A stretch of 64,000 nt of DNA from Bactericera cockerelli (taxonomy: Eukaryota > Arthropoda > Insecta > Hemiptera > Triozidae), in assembly GCA_024516035.1 (NCBI GenBank), contig CM044959.1, forward strand, positions 9,491,665-9,555,664, in the 5' to 3' direction. Each line of letters begins with the position of its first letter. Position 1 is the stretch's first letter. Below the pieces are notes generated by a model. That model worked only from the letters and a program-made list of their open reading frames with translations, searched no databases and had not been told where the DNA came from. A program made the translations under genes and the position numbers. Positions 54,101 to 64,000 of the stretch are shown piece after piece.

Positions 54101-57100
54101 ATCGCGAATTAAAAAATAATCGGTCTTGAACCTAACCCAACTACAAGTGACGAGGTGGATAATTGATCGTTAAAAAAGTTAAAAGATAATCGATCTTCCT
54201 CATTTACATGGTAATGTGATATTGAGATACTTTTGCTGGACATGTGATGGATTATATAATCACTTTATGATATATTAATCACTTTATGCGGTGACAGTAC
54301 TGACACTTCGTATAAGTTTTCCTTCATACGGTTCGATTACCAACCAGATAAGAATGAGAAATTTGGGATACATTATATTTTAACAACTTACTAATAAATT
54401 GTTCAATTGCAATAATTATTATTATTTTAAACATTTCATAAAAAGGACATAGGTAGAGGTATACAAGCAGACAGTTACAAATTAATAAACAAAATTTTAA
54501 ACAATATAAGAAGAAGAAGAAGAAGATGAAGAAGAAAAAAAATAGAAAAAAATGGAGAAAAAATATAATTATACACATGTCCTAACTAAAGGGCGGGGTT
54601 ATTGACTTTGGCAATCTCTTGCCACATTGGACTTTTTATACATTACCCTGTCTGTCCCGGTATCTCAGTGGTCAAGGCGTCTGCCTGGTAATCCGGAGGT
54701 CGCGGGTTCGAAATCCAGCCGGCACATGACAAACTATCCTGCCATTTGGCATTTAGGTTTTTGACCACATACTAATACGTCTTGGGCTTACCTACTGCTG
54801 GAATAATGGGACCCATTGGTTCTGACCGGGCAGTATAAACAAGGCAATATTATTATTACTAGTAGTAGTCAAGTAGTTAGTCTGCTAATCCAGGTAGCGT
54901 AGGGATCTGTTGCGCGTTGGTTCAAATCCCACGAAGTACATACATTTTTCCTCATTAATTTGATTTCGTGACCACGTAATAATAAGACTGAGGGTTAGGT
55001 AGTAGAAATTGCTTTGAGCATTAACCTCGCCTGGTGGTTATCTTCCACTAAAGAGTGTTATTATTCTGTCCCGGTAACTCATTGGTAAAGGCGGCACTGT
55101 GTGAATCCAGAGATTCCAGAGGTCGCGGGTTCGAAACCCAGCCGGGACTAGACATCTAGACAAGTTATTCTCCCATTTGGGATTTTTACCACATAATAAT
55201 ATGTCTTGGGTTTACTGCTGGCATAATGGGACTTTAATAGTCTTAATCGGGCAGTTTAAATAAGGCGATATTATTATTATTTAATCTAACTGTCTTATAG
55301 GATAAGGAAAGTAAAAAAGCCAAAAGGTACTTGATAAGTCCTTTTAATTCAACAATTTTTGGATTAAAAGTTTAATGATGTTCTCCCATTTTTACCACAT
55401 AATAGTCCGAATCGGGCAGTATAAATAAGGCGATATTATTATTATTGTTACCTATGATTCCTATGACAGTGAGGAGTGAACTTTGCTTTAAGTACACACA
55501 ATCTACATCTCAAGGTCCAGACTCCTGGTGCAGCGCTTTTCATTGCCATCTCTATTTATGCTCGCAAACCAGATGGACGTCCAAGGTTGCCTAAGAATAA
55601 ACTTCCACTCTCACTCGGGTTGAACTTGTTCAATCATTTGAACTTGCTCTAATTATACACACCGCTAATGAGATCGAATTGCAACTTCCACCTATAGGTT
55701 GGACTTCCTTGCTTGGACGGATTTGGACTACTGGAGGTCTTTGCGAATGTAAGCGACCTCAAGGAAATCATTTGCCTAGGTCCTCCTGTTCCTAGGGTAC
55801 GAGAGTATAATAATAATAATAATTCCGTGTCCGTGAAATAGGCACAGAGTGCATAAATAGCTTATTTATTTATTTAGAAACCCTTCATTAGTACAACATA
55901 TAGATACAAGAACAAAAAAAAAGAGAATGAAGTTAACGTCCTACCTAAAGGGCGGGGTTATTGCCTGTGGCAATCTCTTCCACCCAAACCTTAATAAATT
56001 GATCTAGCTGAGGTGTTAAAGCAACTAGGAAGTAAGAAGATGTATATGCCAGGTGTCACTAATGATCTTAATCTCTTGGGGGGACATCAGGTGGAATTTG
56101 GACACACTTCCTACTCTCCTCACTCATGACAGGTCAGGGTGCTTTCCATCATTACCGCAACAAAGACCTCCATGATAGGAGACAGACTCAGACACACATC
56201 AACCTGCTACCTGTGACTTTGATTCACCACGTTAACGTTAGTGACAGTTCGAAAACAATATGAGCGCACGAATAGCTCAGTGGTTAAGCACTCGCTTGCC
56301 ATGCGGAAGGTTCCGCGTTCGAACCCCCGCGCTGACAAAACATTGTATTCAAAATTTGGTTACAGTTGTTTGTAAGGAATACCTTCCGGTGCGCTTGTTT
56401 GGCCCAGCACCTACATGGGAAATATTGTGTCACTTCTCGTCCATTAGAGGGGAGGCATACTACAGGATAGGCAGGCTGCAACAAGTGCAACACAGACCAC
56501 AAACGTCTACAGTGGCTCAAATTTCCTGTTTTTAAGCAATTTTCAAGAAAAAAAAATCAATTTTTTTTCAAATTGAGTGGGTTAAAATTTTGTTGTATTA
56601 TCTCTAATTGGGTAATACCTATGTGATTTTTAATTTTCGTTACATAATGGAAAATTCGTCCACTCCCATGTTGGTTGCGTCACCTATATTAAGTGACCCA
56701 ATTATCGTAGTTCTGAAGGATATTAGAGGATAATTTTAACGACCTAAATAAATATGATCTTCAACATCCATAAAAATTGTTTAAAAAAATATGATCTCAT
56801 GCATATTATTAATATTTATTAATTACTCGAAGAAACATTTAAAATACATAATACATACTCAAAAAAAAAGAAAATTTCAGTCCTACCACTTAAAATAATT
56901 GTTTGTGATTCGGGCACTAATCAAATAAAATAACATGAACCAGTCTATCTACCTGACCACAGTAATCGGAGGAATTCACCATTCAGTCCTCGTGTACCCA
57001 AATTCAACCGAGGAGGAATTAGAGTGTCATTAAATCGAATGAATTAGCATACGTTCTCTTAAATATAACATCAGCTAACGTAGGAACTGTAAATATCAGA

Positions 57101-60100
57101 TCCCACATCATCCCATACAATACATTTTGAAATGCGAATCTGATAACGTCAAATTATATAATTATTAAGAATATATAGGTAGGTACAAGGAATATTTACA
57201 ATGTAAAATTATATAAACAAAACTTGATCAAGGGTGATGCTAATATGCCAACGGCATTCTCTTCTTGATTACATTAAGAATTTAAGAACCCACGTCAAAA
57301 GAAAAGTGTCTAGTAAATCTAGTTATTACAAACATAAGGAAGGTGGTCATTAACCGAATCAGCCTCACTAAACTTTGCGTACTTGGGACTCAATAGTGAA
57401 AACAGCTCTGTCGTTCACTGGTGGTCAAGTGGTTAACGCGCTAGTCTGGTAATCCAGTAGCGTAGGGATCCGTTGGTTCGAACCCCGCCCAGTGCATGAT
57501 TTTTTCCTCATTAATTTGAGTTTGTGAGCACATAATAATAAGACTCTGACGGTTAGGTGGTAGAAAATGCTTTGAGCATTAACCTCGCCTGGTGGTTACC
57601 TTCCACTAAAGAGTGTTATTATTATTAACCACGGACCTCCAGGTTGCGAGTCCACGTCTGAGCGGTGGTGGTAGCTTACTTAGGAACATAAGATATAACA
57701 TTTCCCCTTTTTCAACACAGTTTTTCAAGCCTTTAACTTTGAGAAAGGGTACCATTCTATAATGTAAATTTTAAAATCTGCAATAATATAATGTAAATAC
57801 ATGGAAGTTATTTAAAAATAAATATCTAAAATTTCGATATTTATAACATATAGGTACCTACTATAAATAACTCAAACTTTTAACAAATTAAACAGAATAA
57901 GGTATAAGTATGTACATAATTATAATTAATATATAATATTAAAAATCTTAGGAGCCAAATAAAAGATCTTAGAAGCCAATTAAATAAAAATGGCTTAGGA
58001 TGGGTATACAAAAAATATGAAAAATAAAACAAATGATTAATAATCATTATTATGTAGAGTATTATGTATTATTGTTCATACCTACATGTCATATAACTCA
58101 AGGGATACAGGTCTCTACATAGATTTATTTTTAACTTTTTCTCAACCTAGGTCGCATAATATAGCGCCATATTAAAGTGAGGTAACTTTTTATAGTGTCA
58201 TGGCGTTTGATATGAAGTTTAAATTCGAAAGCCTTGTTACGGTTCCGCATGGAAAGCTTTCATTTCTGACCCATATTTTTTGCCTCCTATTTTTCTGCAC
58301 ATATTCCTCCCACGTGCAACGGAACCCTTACTGTAATCTTATTCGAACATTACGCTGGCTGTTGCACATGCATGATTTAGCATTAGAGTAAGTCTATCCT
58401 TATTAGACTTAGACTTTACAGATTTACACCATGCCTTCCAATTTGGTACATGAAAAATAATTATAATCTCTCAGCATTTACAACAGGACTTCACAGTACA
58501 TGTGAAGTTATTGGAAGTAGGTACATTGTGTATTCGATTTTATGAAGGAAAAAAAAAAACCTTATATAATTATAATAAAAAAATTATTGAAAAAAAGTAT
58601 TGTATTCGTCGAAAAACTGGGTAGGTCAAATTTTCGACGAATACAATACTTTCCTTATTATAGGATAAGGAAAAGGTATCGGAATGATTCGTTTTTTCGT
58701 TTTCATTAAAAAAGAAAAAAAAAAGATATTTTTGGACAGCCCATAAATGTCCTTTTTTTTTTTTTTTTTTTTTTTTTTAATAAAACGGTGCTTCTAATAT
58801 CCAGGGCACTGATAGTGTGGCCTTCGCTTCCTATACGGAAGACTCCAGGTTCAAAAACATTCCTATTAAAAAATTCCAGCGCTGTATGCTGCTACTTAAA
58901 CATAAAATTAAAATCGTCTCGTGTTACGATCGTTGTTTTAGAGATGCTCTATAATTTTAACCATGTAGAATAATGATTAAAAATAATTATTTAAATTTAA
59001 ATGAACTTCCTAATTACAATATAGGTTGGTATTTTTCTCGCGTTCAAACCATCACGTGTTTGGTTTATTTCTCACTTTTCCAGTAAAAGACTTTCATGAT
59101 GACGCTACACAAATGTATAATAAAATTATTGGAAGTAAAACAGACTAGCCGTTCCTACTAGCCAGGCTAGTTTGCATTTCTTACAGAAGTCAAATGGCGT
59201 CTAAAGAAAAAGCCCAAGTTCTCATGATGGCTGACCACATAGAAATATGTGGTTCAAGATGGGCTAACTAAAGTTGTTAGGAGACCATCACTCACCCCCA
59301 GCTGTAGCCAATCTGGCTTCAACAAAAACCACCACGAAATAATGGAAAGATTTGGACTTGTCAATCCTAAGCACTCTCATGAGGCACTATTAGTAGCTCG
59401 CACCCATTGCACCACTACACGTACACATCTACATATAAGGCTTTTTTAATTATTATTATTTATTTTTTTTAATCCAAATATCTACACTTGAAAGTTATAT
59501 AGATAATAACAATCTTTTTGCGTCTTCCTAAGCCTTATTAAGACGTTCTAAGCCTAGGGTCTGGTATTCTGAAATTAAGTTGAGAGAGAGTGTAGGGACT
59601 ATTTTTATTGTATTTTCAATTATGTTTTGCAAAAGTTTAATCTGATTACCTACAAATCTTTCTTTGATTGATTCCATGGGGATATTTTCAATTAATGTTT
59701 TATAACTTTAATTGTTTGGATATTTAGGGTAACACTCGTTGATCTTTTGGAAAAGATATCGGATTTTTTATTGGTGTATGATATTTTTTTGTGTGTATGA
59801 TTATTTATCAACAAGTTTCTGAAAAATAAAGTTTTCCCGTCAACATCATTGAACATAAACTAATCTCACCCTTTCTCCTTGGTCCACAGAACGGCTACCC
59901 CGCCCGCCGCAGATCTCTGGTGGACGATGCCAGGTTCGAGTCCATCGTAGTCAAGCAAACCAAACAGAGTGTACTGGAGGAGGCCCGGAACAGAGCTAAT
60001 GGTAAGCGACGGCGCCCGGTTGGGTGGCAGAGAACGCCTTCCCCTGATGGCATAATAATAACAGCCTTATCAATCTCATAGAGATGTGGCCTCTAAAAAC

Positions 60101-62835
60101 ATTTTTTTTTATTTTAAATAGTTTATTTATTTATTTTCTTTATAAAGAAACATTTATACAAAGGTACTTCTCCTAAGCTTTGAAGGGCTTCTAAGATTTT
60201 ATAATAAGCAAAAAGTTAAAAGAGTAAGTGGCTTGATTAATAAGGCGGCGCACTTGTAACCTGGAGGTCGGTGGTTCTAGTCCCGGTTTTAAGAGTAGAT
60301 TAAGTAAAGCTAGTTTGGGTAGTTGTGATATCACGAAAGTGATTAACACAAATATGAAAACTAGACTGTATTACCTGAAAGGTATACAAAGAATTGTTTT
60401 TGGTTGGTTGGTTTATTCGAAATTGAGCTGATAACATTCCTGGACGAATTAGACTCTTCTGATTTCAGAAAAGCTTTTTTTATAGATAAAAAATTACTAC
60501 TTAAGCTCGCCTTACTATTTGCCATTTTAGGAGACTAGAACCACCGACTTCCAGTTTACAAGTCTGCCGAATAATTGATCGAGCTACAAGCTAATGATGT
60601 CGGTCAGCAAGAAAGATATTATCTTATGTTATGAGAATTATTATTAATACGATATTAAAATAATACATAATTTAATAATAGTTATTAAAAATTGACAACA
60701 CATGTTTGACCCAGTGAACCATAGGTCATAGACTTGTAGGGATGAACTAATGAAGACCTCTCAACAGACCCTCTAGGTTTGCAGATGTGGTATGTAAGAA
60801 TTAAAACCTGATGGTGTGACTAATAGATAAAATCACTACCGGTATTACAATAGTTCTTGACATTGTATGATGTCTCTGGGCTACTGATGACAATAAATTG
60901 TAAACAAAATAAGATAAAGAAACAAAACATAATATTAAACTTGCTATGAACATCATTAATATGAAAATAAATAATGGTTGTTGATTTTATTATAAAGAAA
61001 ATTAAAACAAAAAACAAAAAAATCGGAAATTGTATCAATACTCTAATTGCAAAATACCTGAGGCACAGAAGTAATTATAAGTAGTTAATTGTTTATTTTA
61101 CAAGGAATTGGAATTTAATATTTCCACGGGGGAAAATAATTTCAAAAGTTGCAAATTCATGGGATTTAAAAAAATCGAAAGAGAGCCTTTAAATTTAAAT
61201 AATTGTAAAAATGTCACTTAGCTAATCTTGATAATTAAATTTTAATTCCATCCTCATTAAAATTGCTCAAAAAATATGCTGTGATAATAATTATAGTGTG
61301 CAAAATATGACATCATGGATGTGTATTGTGTATCATACGTCCAATTGCAGCACATCTAAAAAATATAATTATTCAAATCAGTGGCAACATCCACTAGATT
61401 CAGCAACATCCGACCATTCCCTGTTGCGATACAAAATGATGATTATTGTCATTAATGCGATAATCAGTGCAATCATTGACATTATATACATATGAGAGTA
61501 TAATGCAATCAAAGACAAGTCTATTTAATCACCAAAGTGAATATTTCCTTGAAACAAAATAGAGTAGCATAGTAGCTATGTAATTTTTAAAGTCTTCGTA
61601 CATAATACCTTATTGTACAATAGTGATTCCTCTATGTAATCTTCAAAGTCATAGTAGTGCACATTACAATACCGACTTACATTTATTGCTCTTTGTAATT
61701 ACTTCAACTGATGATACAAGCACGATAATAATTTTCCTAGGTACTCAGGTAATCAACTAATCAGTCAAGTACAGGATCATTAAGACTAGGTTAACTCTGG
61801 CAAAAGCCTTGACAACTTATGCATGATTTTGTTTTCAATGCTTTTTTCTTTGTTTTCAATGTTATTTTTCTTCTTTGGAATGTTTTTTTCTTCTTTTTCT
61901 TATTACGAGGATGTGTTGTTTTTTATTACGCTATGATTTAATAAGTCCATTACCTTTCTTTTGTTTCTCATTTTGATTTCTTCTCCTATGTATGTTTCCG
62001 TTTCTTTGCTAATGATTTTCGCATTGTTCTGTTTTTCTTGCATGGTGTCTCTTGTGTAGCAGAAGACAATGTATTCACTGGTATTCCTCAATATCTCCAG
62101 CAAAAACAACAAGGTAGGTGTATGTGAATTCATTCTCACACTCTAGATGTAAGATTTGTGTAGAAATACGTCGGGATTGTCTAGGAGTTTGTCTTTTCTA
62201 TTTTCCATTATGCCTGATGGTGTTTTGGAAAAGACAAACAAAAACACAATGGCAAATCACTCAAGTTGGATATGTGGATATGATTCTCAGAGATGTTAAT
62301 TTATTTCCAAAGAAAAGAATAATGGAAAATATAACAGTTTTTTCACTATCTCTGTGAATGTTAAGTCAACATTTTGCACTCCTATTGTTTGAAATTAGAA
62401 ATATAGTAACTTTTGATTCCAATTTGTTTACGAATATCACCATACCATATATGACTTAGTTTATTTATATTTTACTATCTAAAAATATATTTCAATTCCT
62501 CTAAACATAAAAATTCACACTCAGATAACAGAACCATTGTGTGGGCATATTTTAATTTTCCATCAACGCAGGCTTCCAATATAGTCAAAATATTTTATTT
62601 TCTTCTTTTTTACAAAAGCTATAATTTCCTTTTTGTGTATCAGTTTTTAATTACCTTCATTTCCCTTTTTATTTACTTTCAATTTTTCTTTCGTTTCCCC
62701 TCGTTGCACATGTAGAAGAGAAGCCAAGAATACTTGAAGCCAAATCTTCAGAGCCAAGAATCGAACCCATCGCTGAGAAACCCAAAGTTCAACAAGAACA
62801 ACAACCAGAACCCGAAACCGTTCAGCTTCAACCTG
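51096..62835 (+). CDS. 5' half of a spliced host gene, four coding exons seen
   Basis: Coding pieces are 51096-51164, 59890-60001, 62060-62113 and 62716-62835 (355 nt, 118 codons plus 1 nt), and the gene continues past the window. Every junction has GT/AG ends with good context, and the phases match: exon 1 to 2 is phase 0, and all later junctions are phase 1. The protein starts MMAVAAAQKSREMFAIKKSY, then NGYPARRRSLVDDARFESIV, VVKQTKQSVLEEARNRAN, a Gln-rich link and a Glu/Pro-rich, probably disordered stretch. There is no signal peptide or membrane segment. From memory the Arg/Asp/Lys block recalls insect myofilin, a muscle thick-filament protein; this is unverified. The TATA promoter and very long first intron suit a tissue-specific gene. 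Confidence 0.75.
52572..52675 (-). mobile_element. SINE family B 3' fragment
   Basis: ATCTTCAGTGGAAGGTAACC, GGCGAAGTTAATGCTCAAAG and ACCACCTAACACTCAGAGTC, inverse of the B body. Confidence 0.7.
52942..53132 (+). repeat. repeat family I copy with doubled 5' end
   Basis: GTCTGGCTGGGGGACTATAA and AGTAGACCAGCA are followed by a second diverged copy (GTCTGGTTGGTGGACAATAA), then the full unit to GATGACGCCACCCTATG. The doubling mirrors that at 32928-33003. Confidence 0.8.
53430..53656 (+). mobile_element. 5S-headed SINE, family G
   Basis: GCCAGCGTGGATAGTGCGTT, CACCGGTTCTCGTAAGATCA, CCGAAGTCAAGCAACGTCCA, the body CCCAGTCTGGGTGCGGTTAA and CGTCGTGATATGACCATGCA, ending in A-rich sequence. Confidence 0.85.
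54576..54632 (-). repeat. repeat family J core, inverted
   Basis: TGTCCTAACTAAAGGGCGGG and GTTATTGACTTTGGCAATCT. Confidence 0.65.
54653..54860 (+). mobile_element. tRNA-headed SINE, family C
   Basis: TGTCCCGGTATCTCAGTGGT, CTGGTAATCCGGAGGTCGCG, GGTTCGAAATCCAGCC, and the body to GGGCAGTATAAACAAGG with (ATT)n. Confidence 0.85.
54863..55066 (+). mobile_element. tRNA-headed SINE, family B
   Basis: TAGTAGTCAAGTAGTTAGTC, GTTGGTTCAAATCCCACG, GTGACCACGTAATAATAAGA and CTAAAGAGTGTTATTATT. Confidence 0.8.
55076..55280 (+). mobile_element. tRNA-headed SINE, family C
   Basis: CTGTCCCGGTAACTCATTGG, CGCGGGTTCGAAACCCAGCC, GGGATTTTTACCACATAATA and ATCGGGCAGTTTAAATAAGG. It is third in a C-B-C run in one orientation; each landed in the (ATT)n tail of the one before. 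Confidence 0.85.
55381..55446 (+). mobile_element. SINE family C tail fragment
   Basis: TTCTCCCATTTTTACCACAT and ATCGGGCAGTATAAATAAGG, with the middle deleted. Confidence 0.6.
55930..55995 (-). repeat. repeat family J core, inverted
   Basis: AACGTCCTACCTAAAGGGCG, GGGTTATTGCCTGTGG and CAATCTCTTCCACCCAAACC. Confidence 0.65.
55996..56560 (+). mobile_element. SINE family F with 5' extension block
   Basis: The ~265-bp block (AATTGATCTAGCTGAGGTGT to GTGACAGTTCGAAAACAATA) precedes the tRNA-like head GAGCGCACGAATAGCTCAGT at 56262. The F body follows (ATACCTTCCGGTGCGCTTGT, AGGGGAGGCATACTACAGGA) with an A-rich end. Its inverted mate is 25791-26410. Confidence 0.8.
57416..57627 (+). mobile_element. 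tRNA-headed SINE, family B
   Basis: CACTGGTGGTCAAGTGGTTA, CGTTGGTTCGAACCCCGCCC, TTGAGCATTAACCTCGCCTG and AGAGTGTTATTATTATT. Confidence 0.85.
58594..58652. repeat. 22-bp-arm hairpin
   Basis: AGTATTGTATTCGTCGAAAA (58596-58615) pairs perfectly with TTTTCGACGAATACAATACT (58631-58650), extended by AA/TT at both outer sides, with a 15-nt loop. Confidence 0.9.
59890..60001 (+). CDS. coding exon 2
   Basis: TCCACAG|AACGGCTAC; 37 codons plus one base, then the donor AATG|GTAAGC. It encodes NGYPARRRSLVDDARFESIV and VKQTKQSVLEEARNRAN. GC-rich compared with its flanks and the most conserved-looking part of the gene. Confidence 0.85.
60226..60362 (+). mobile_element. tRNA-headed SINE, family E, in intron 2
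   Basis: AAGTGGCTTGATTAATAAGG, CGCACTTGTAACCTGGAGGT, CGGTGGTTCTAGTCCCGG and GCTAGTTTGGGTAGTTGTGA. Confidence 0.75.
60536..60606 (-). mobile_element. SINE family E head fragment
   Basis: ACTAGAACCACCGACTTCCA, GTTTACAAGTCTGCCG and ATGATGTCGGT, inverted. Confidence 0.65.
60607..62059. other. rest of intron 2, no feature seen
   Basis: AT-rich; short frames without motifs. Confidence 0.5.
62060..62113 (+). CDS. coding exon 3 (54 nt, symmetric phase 1-1)
   Basis: TGTGTAG|CAGAAGAC to CAACAAG|GTAGGT. It adds A/G-EDNVFTGIPQYLQQKQQ to the protein. Its length is a multiple of three and both borders are phase 1, so it could be skipped without a frameshift. Confidence 0.65.
62716..62835 (+). CDS. coding exon 4 (120 nt, symmetric phase 1-1)
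   Basis: GCACATGTAG|AAGAGAAGCC to CAACCTG|GTAAGT, after a pyrimidine-rich tract. It encodes EKPRILEAKSSEPRIEPIAE and KPKVQQEQQPEPETVQLQP, acidic, Pro/Gln-rich and probably disordered. The donor sits in SINE-head-like sequence. Confidence 0.7.
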
Positions 62836-63016
62836 GTAAGTCAAGGGTTCGAATCCAGCTGAGACAAAAACAAAGGTTTAGATTAGACAATCTTGATAAA
62901 TATTCGTACAATAGGTGTTCAATACAACACGACCAACTCGTTTGCAAGACAGCAACTGCTATTTGCAATAGGCTCACATTATTTATTTATGATAGTCATC
63001 ACAGTACATAATTTTT

Positions 63017-63188
63017 AGCTCCGTGGCTCAGTGGTTATGAGCATTGGTTACTGACCCGGGGGTTGCGGGTTCGAATCCCGGCCGGAGCGGAAAATTCTGA
63101 CCGAAATTTTCCGTTTTATGGATGTAAAGGTAAAGTGCCCTGAAGTATTGCGAAAGTGGTTCCAGGGCACACTTAACTTAATAAATAT
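63017..63188 (+). mobile_element. tRNA-headed SINE, family D, in intron 4
   Basis: AGCTCCGTGGCTCAGTGGTT, GCGGGTTCGAATCCCGGCCG, GATGTAAAGGTAAAGTGCCC and GGTTCCAGGGCACACTTAA. Confidence 0.85.
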
Positions 63189-63318
63189 AAATAGTCACAT
63201 CGTTAGTCAATTTGATGCCGAAATTTAATTCCTCGAGAGTACACTCCTTACTTAAAAATAAACACTAAAAAAGACACAAAAGTGAACGACAAAATCATAC
63301 TACAGCCATAACGTGTAG

Positions 63319-63440
63319 ATTAAGAAGTGTGGAAACCACCCCCCGCCGGCCTACATCTTCGCGTCCTCAGCACTAGACAGCGCTTGTATCGCCGGAGACG
63401 GATCCTCTCCTCGCCCCTCACAACATTTCTTCCCGGTACA
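63319..63440. other. GC-rich island, unidentified
   Basis: ACCACCCCCCGCCGGCCTAC, CGCCGGAGACGGATCC and TCCTCGCCCCTC stand out from AT-rich flanks. Two frames are open for 40-60 codons, but splicing from exon 4 at the nearest AG (63318) would give an immediate stop. It could be an alternative first exon or promoter, or chance. Confidence 0.3.
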
Positions 63441-63654
63441 AATGTAAACATAAACATAAAAAGTTCAATTTTTTTCAAGATCGAGATAGTTTCGGCATTT
63501 TTGCTGAAATAACAATAAGTAATTGTGATTTGAGCATTTTGAGCTTGGTTTTGTGATGAAAATCTTTTCTAAATTAGTTGTCAGTACCTTTTTAACTGTT
63601 TGATATTATTATGTAACTGTTAAGCTTAATCGCAAAAAGGATACCGAGGAAGAG

Positions 63655-64000
63655 ATTTGCAAAGTGTTACGTGTGGTGCTGTATGGAGCAGAGACGTGGA
63701 CGATGAGAAAGAAGGAGGAAAAATATCTGGAGAGCTGCGAGATGTGGGTGTGGAGAAGACTAGAAGGAATCAAGTGGTCAGATAAAGCCAGAAATGAAGA
63801 AGTATTTAGAAGAGTTGGAGAGAAAAGAGAAATATTGAGAACCATGAAGCTGGCTGGGTCTCATACTGAGGAGAGATTTTCTGCAGAGAATCATCATGGA
63901 AGGAAATCTGGAAGGAAGAAGATCAAGAGGAAGAAGAAGGTTTGGAATGCTGACAAACATGCTGAATGGAAGAACATTTGAACAAATGAAGGAGGATGCC
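63655..64000 (+). pseudogene. non-LTR reverse transcriptase C-terminal fragment, runs off the window
   Basis: VLRVVLYGAETWTMRKKEEK, then LESCEMWVWRRLEGIKWSDK and ARNEEVFRRVGEKR match the well-known LYGxETWT...FExWCWRR...WxxKxxNExV tail of arthropod and other RTE/CR1-like ORF2 proteins (family knowledge). Near 63850 the family-like reading moves to another frame (WLGLILRRDFLQRIIMEGNL, TFEQMKEDA), so the copy has a frameshift. The polymerase core is absent. It lies in intron 4 of the host gene and is less AT-rich than its surroundings. Confidence 0.85.

Larger units (their letters stand above)
51165..59889 (+). other. intron 1 (8.7 kb), repeat-rich
   Basis: It runs from GTGAGT to a TCTCCTTGGTCCACAG acceptor. 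It contains at least ten SINE or repeat insertions on both strands. Near 51240-51430, TCTATCATAGAAA-type phrases recur loosely (TTTCTATCATAGAAACC, TTTCTATCATAGAAATATG). I see no intronic ORF worth calling; the frame at 59249-59449 has no motif. Confidence 0.75.

Noticed and set aside
54324..54578. 84-codon Phe-rich minus frame
   Set aside because: It is produced by a low-complexity GAAGAAGAA/AAAAA stretch.
30488..63188. tRNA genes at the many GGTTCGAATCC B boxes
   Set aside because: Each tRNA-like stretch is continuous with a SINE body and tail, the copies are diverged, and the acceptor stems do not close well.
1..64000. Integrated viral sequences
   Set aside because: I saw no capsid, viral polymerase or LTR-retrovirus-like genes; the polymerase relics are all of non-LTR retrotransposon type.

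Overview
The window is AT-rich metazoan nuclear DNA and reads as an insect chromosome. It has spliced exons with GT/AG borders, a TATA-box promoter, an I/Jockey-type non-LTR retrotransposon, many short SINEs, Helitron-like ends and (AAT)n/(CAA)n microsatellites. There is no bacterial operon structure and no CRISPR array. A hemipteran-type genome is my guess from general appearance, not a demonstrated assignment.

Layout. 1-12.5 kb is mostly gene-free: repeat fragments, a 152-bp tandem duplication, a 273-bp reverse-transcriptase relic, a fold-back element at 5.2-5.4 kb and a 72-bp minisatellite at 11.8-12.2 kb. 12,673-19,538 is one near-complete minus-strand non-LTR retrotransposon. It has a gag-like ORF1 and an ORF2 with endonuclease, reverse transcriptase, RNase H and a Cys-His tail; a 25-nt poly-A tail; a putative 12-bp target-site duplication; and one frameshift in a 7-base homopolymer. 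19.8-32.5 kb is a mosaic of SINEs, Helitron-like elements and a degenerate short-period repeat. 33.0-36.5 kb is a large, nearly identical inverted repeat (arms about 1.03 kb) carrying two copies of a broken unknown gene with CxxC motifs, framed by a 45-bp direct repeat. 36.6-50.5 kb is dense in SINEs, including two full 5S-rRNA-headed copies with their own target-site duplications.

50.5-64.0 kb is the 5' half of one plus-strand host gene: a 15-G run, a TATA box, a 5'UTR, exon 1 (51,096-51,164), an 8.7-kb intron full of SINEs, then exons at 59,890-60,001, 62,060-62,113 and 62,716-62,835. The splice phases agree throughout and give 118 codons; the gene runs off the window. I do not firmly recognise the product. 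The conserved-looking block around RRSLVDDARFE...VVKQTKQSVLEEARNRAN reminds me of an insect muscle thick-filament protein (myofilin), but that is unverified.

The most unusual biology is the SINE community. At least eight head types (tRNA-like and 5S-rRNA-like) are joined to a small set of shared bodies, which suggests head swapping between SINE families. The inverted-repeat locus is the best candidate for an undescribed mobile element or a natural hairpin-RNA source.
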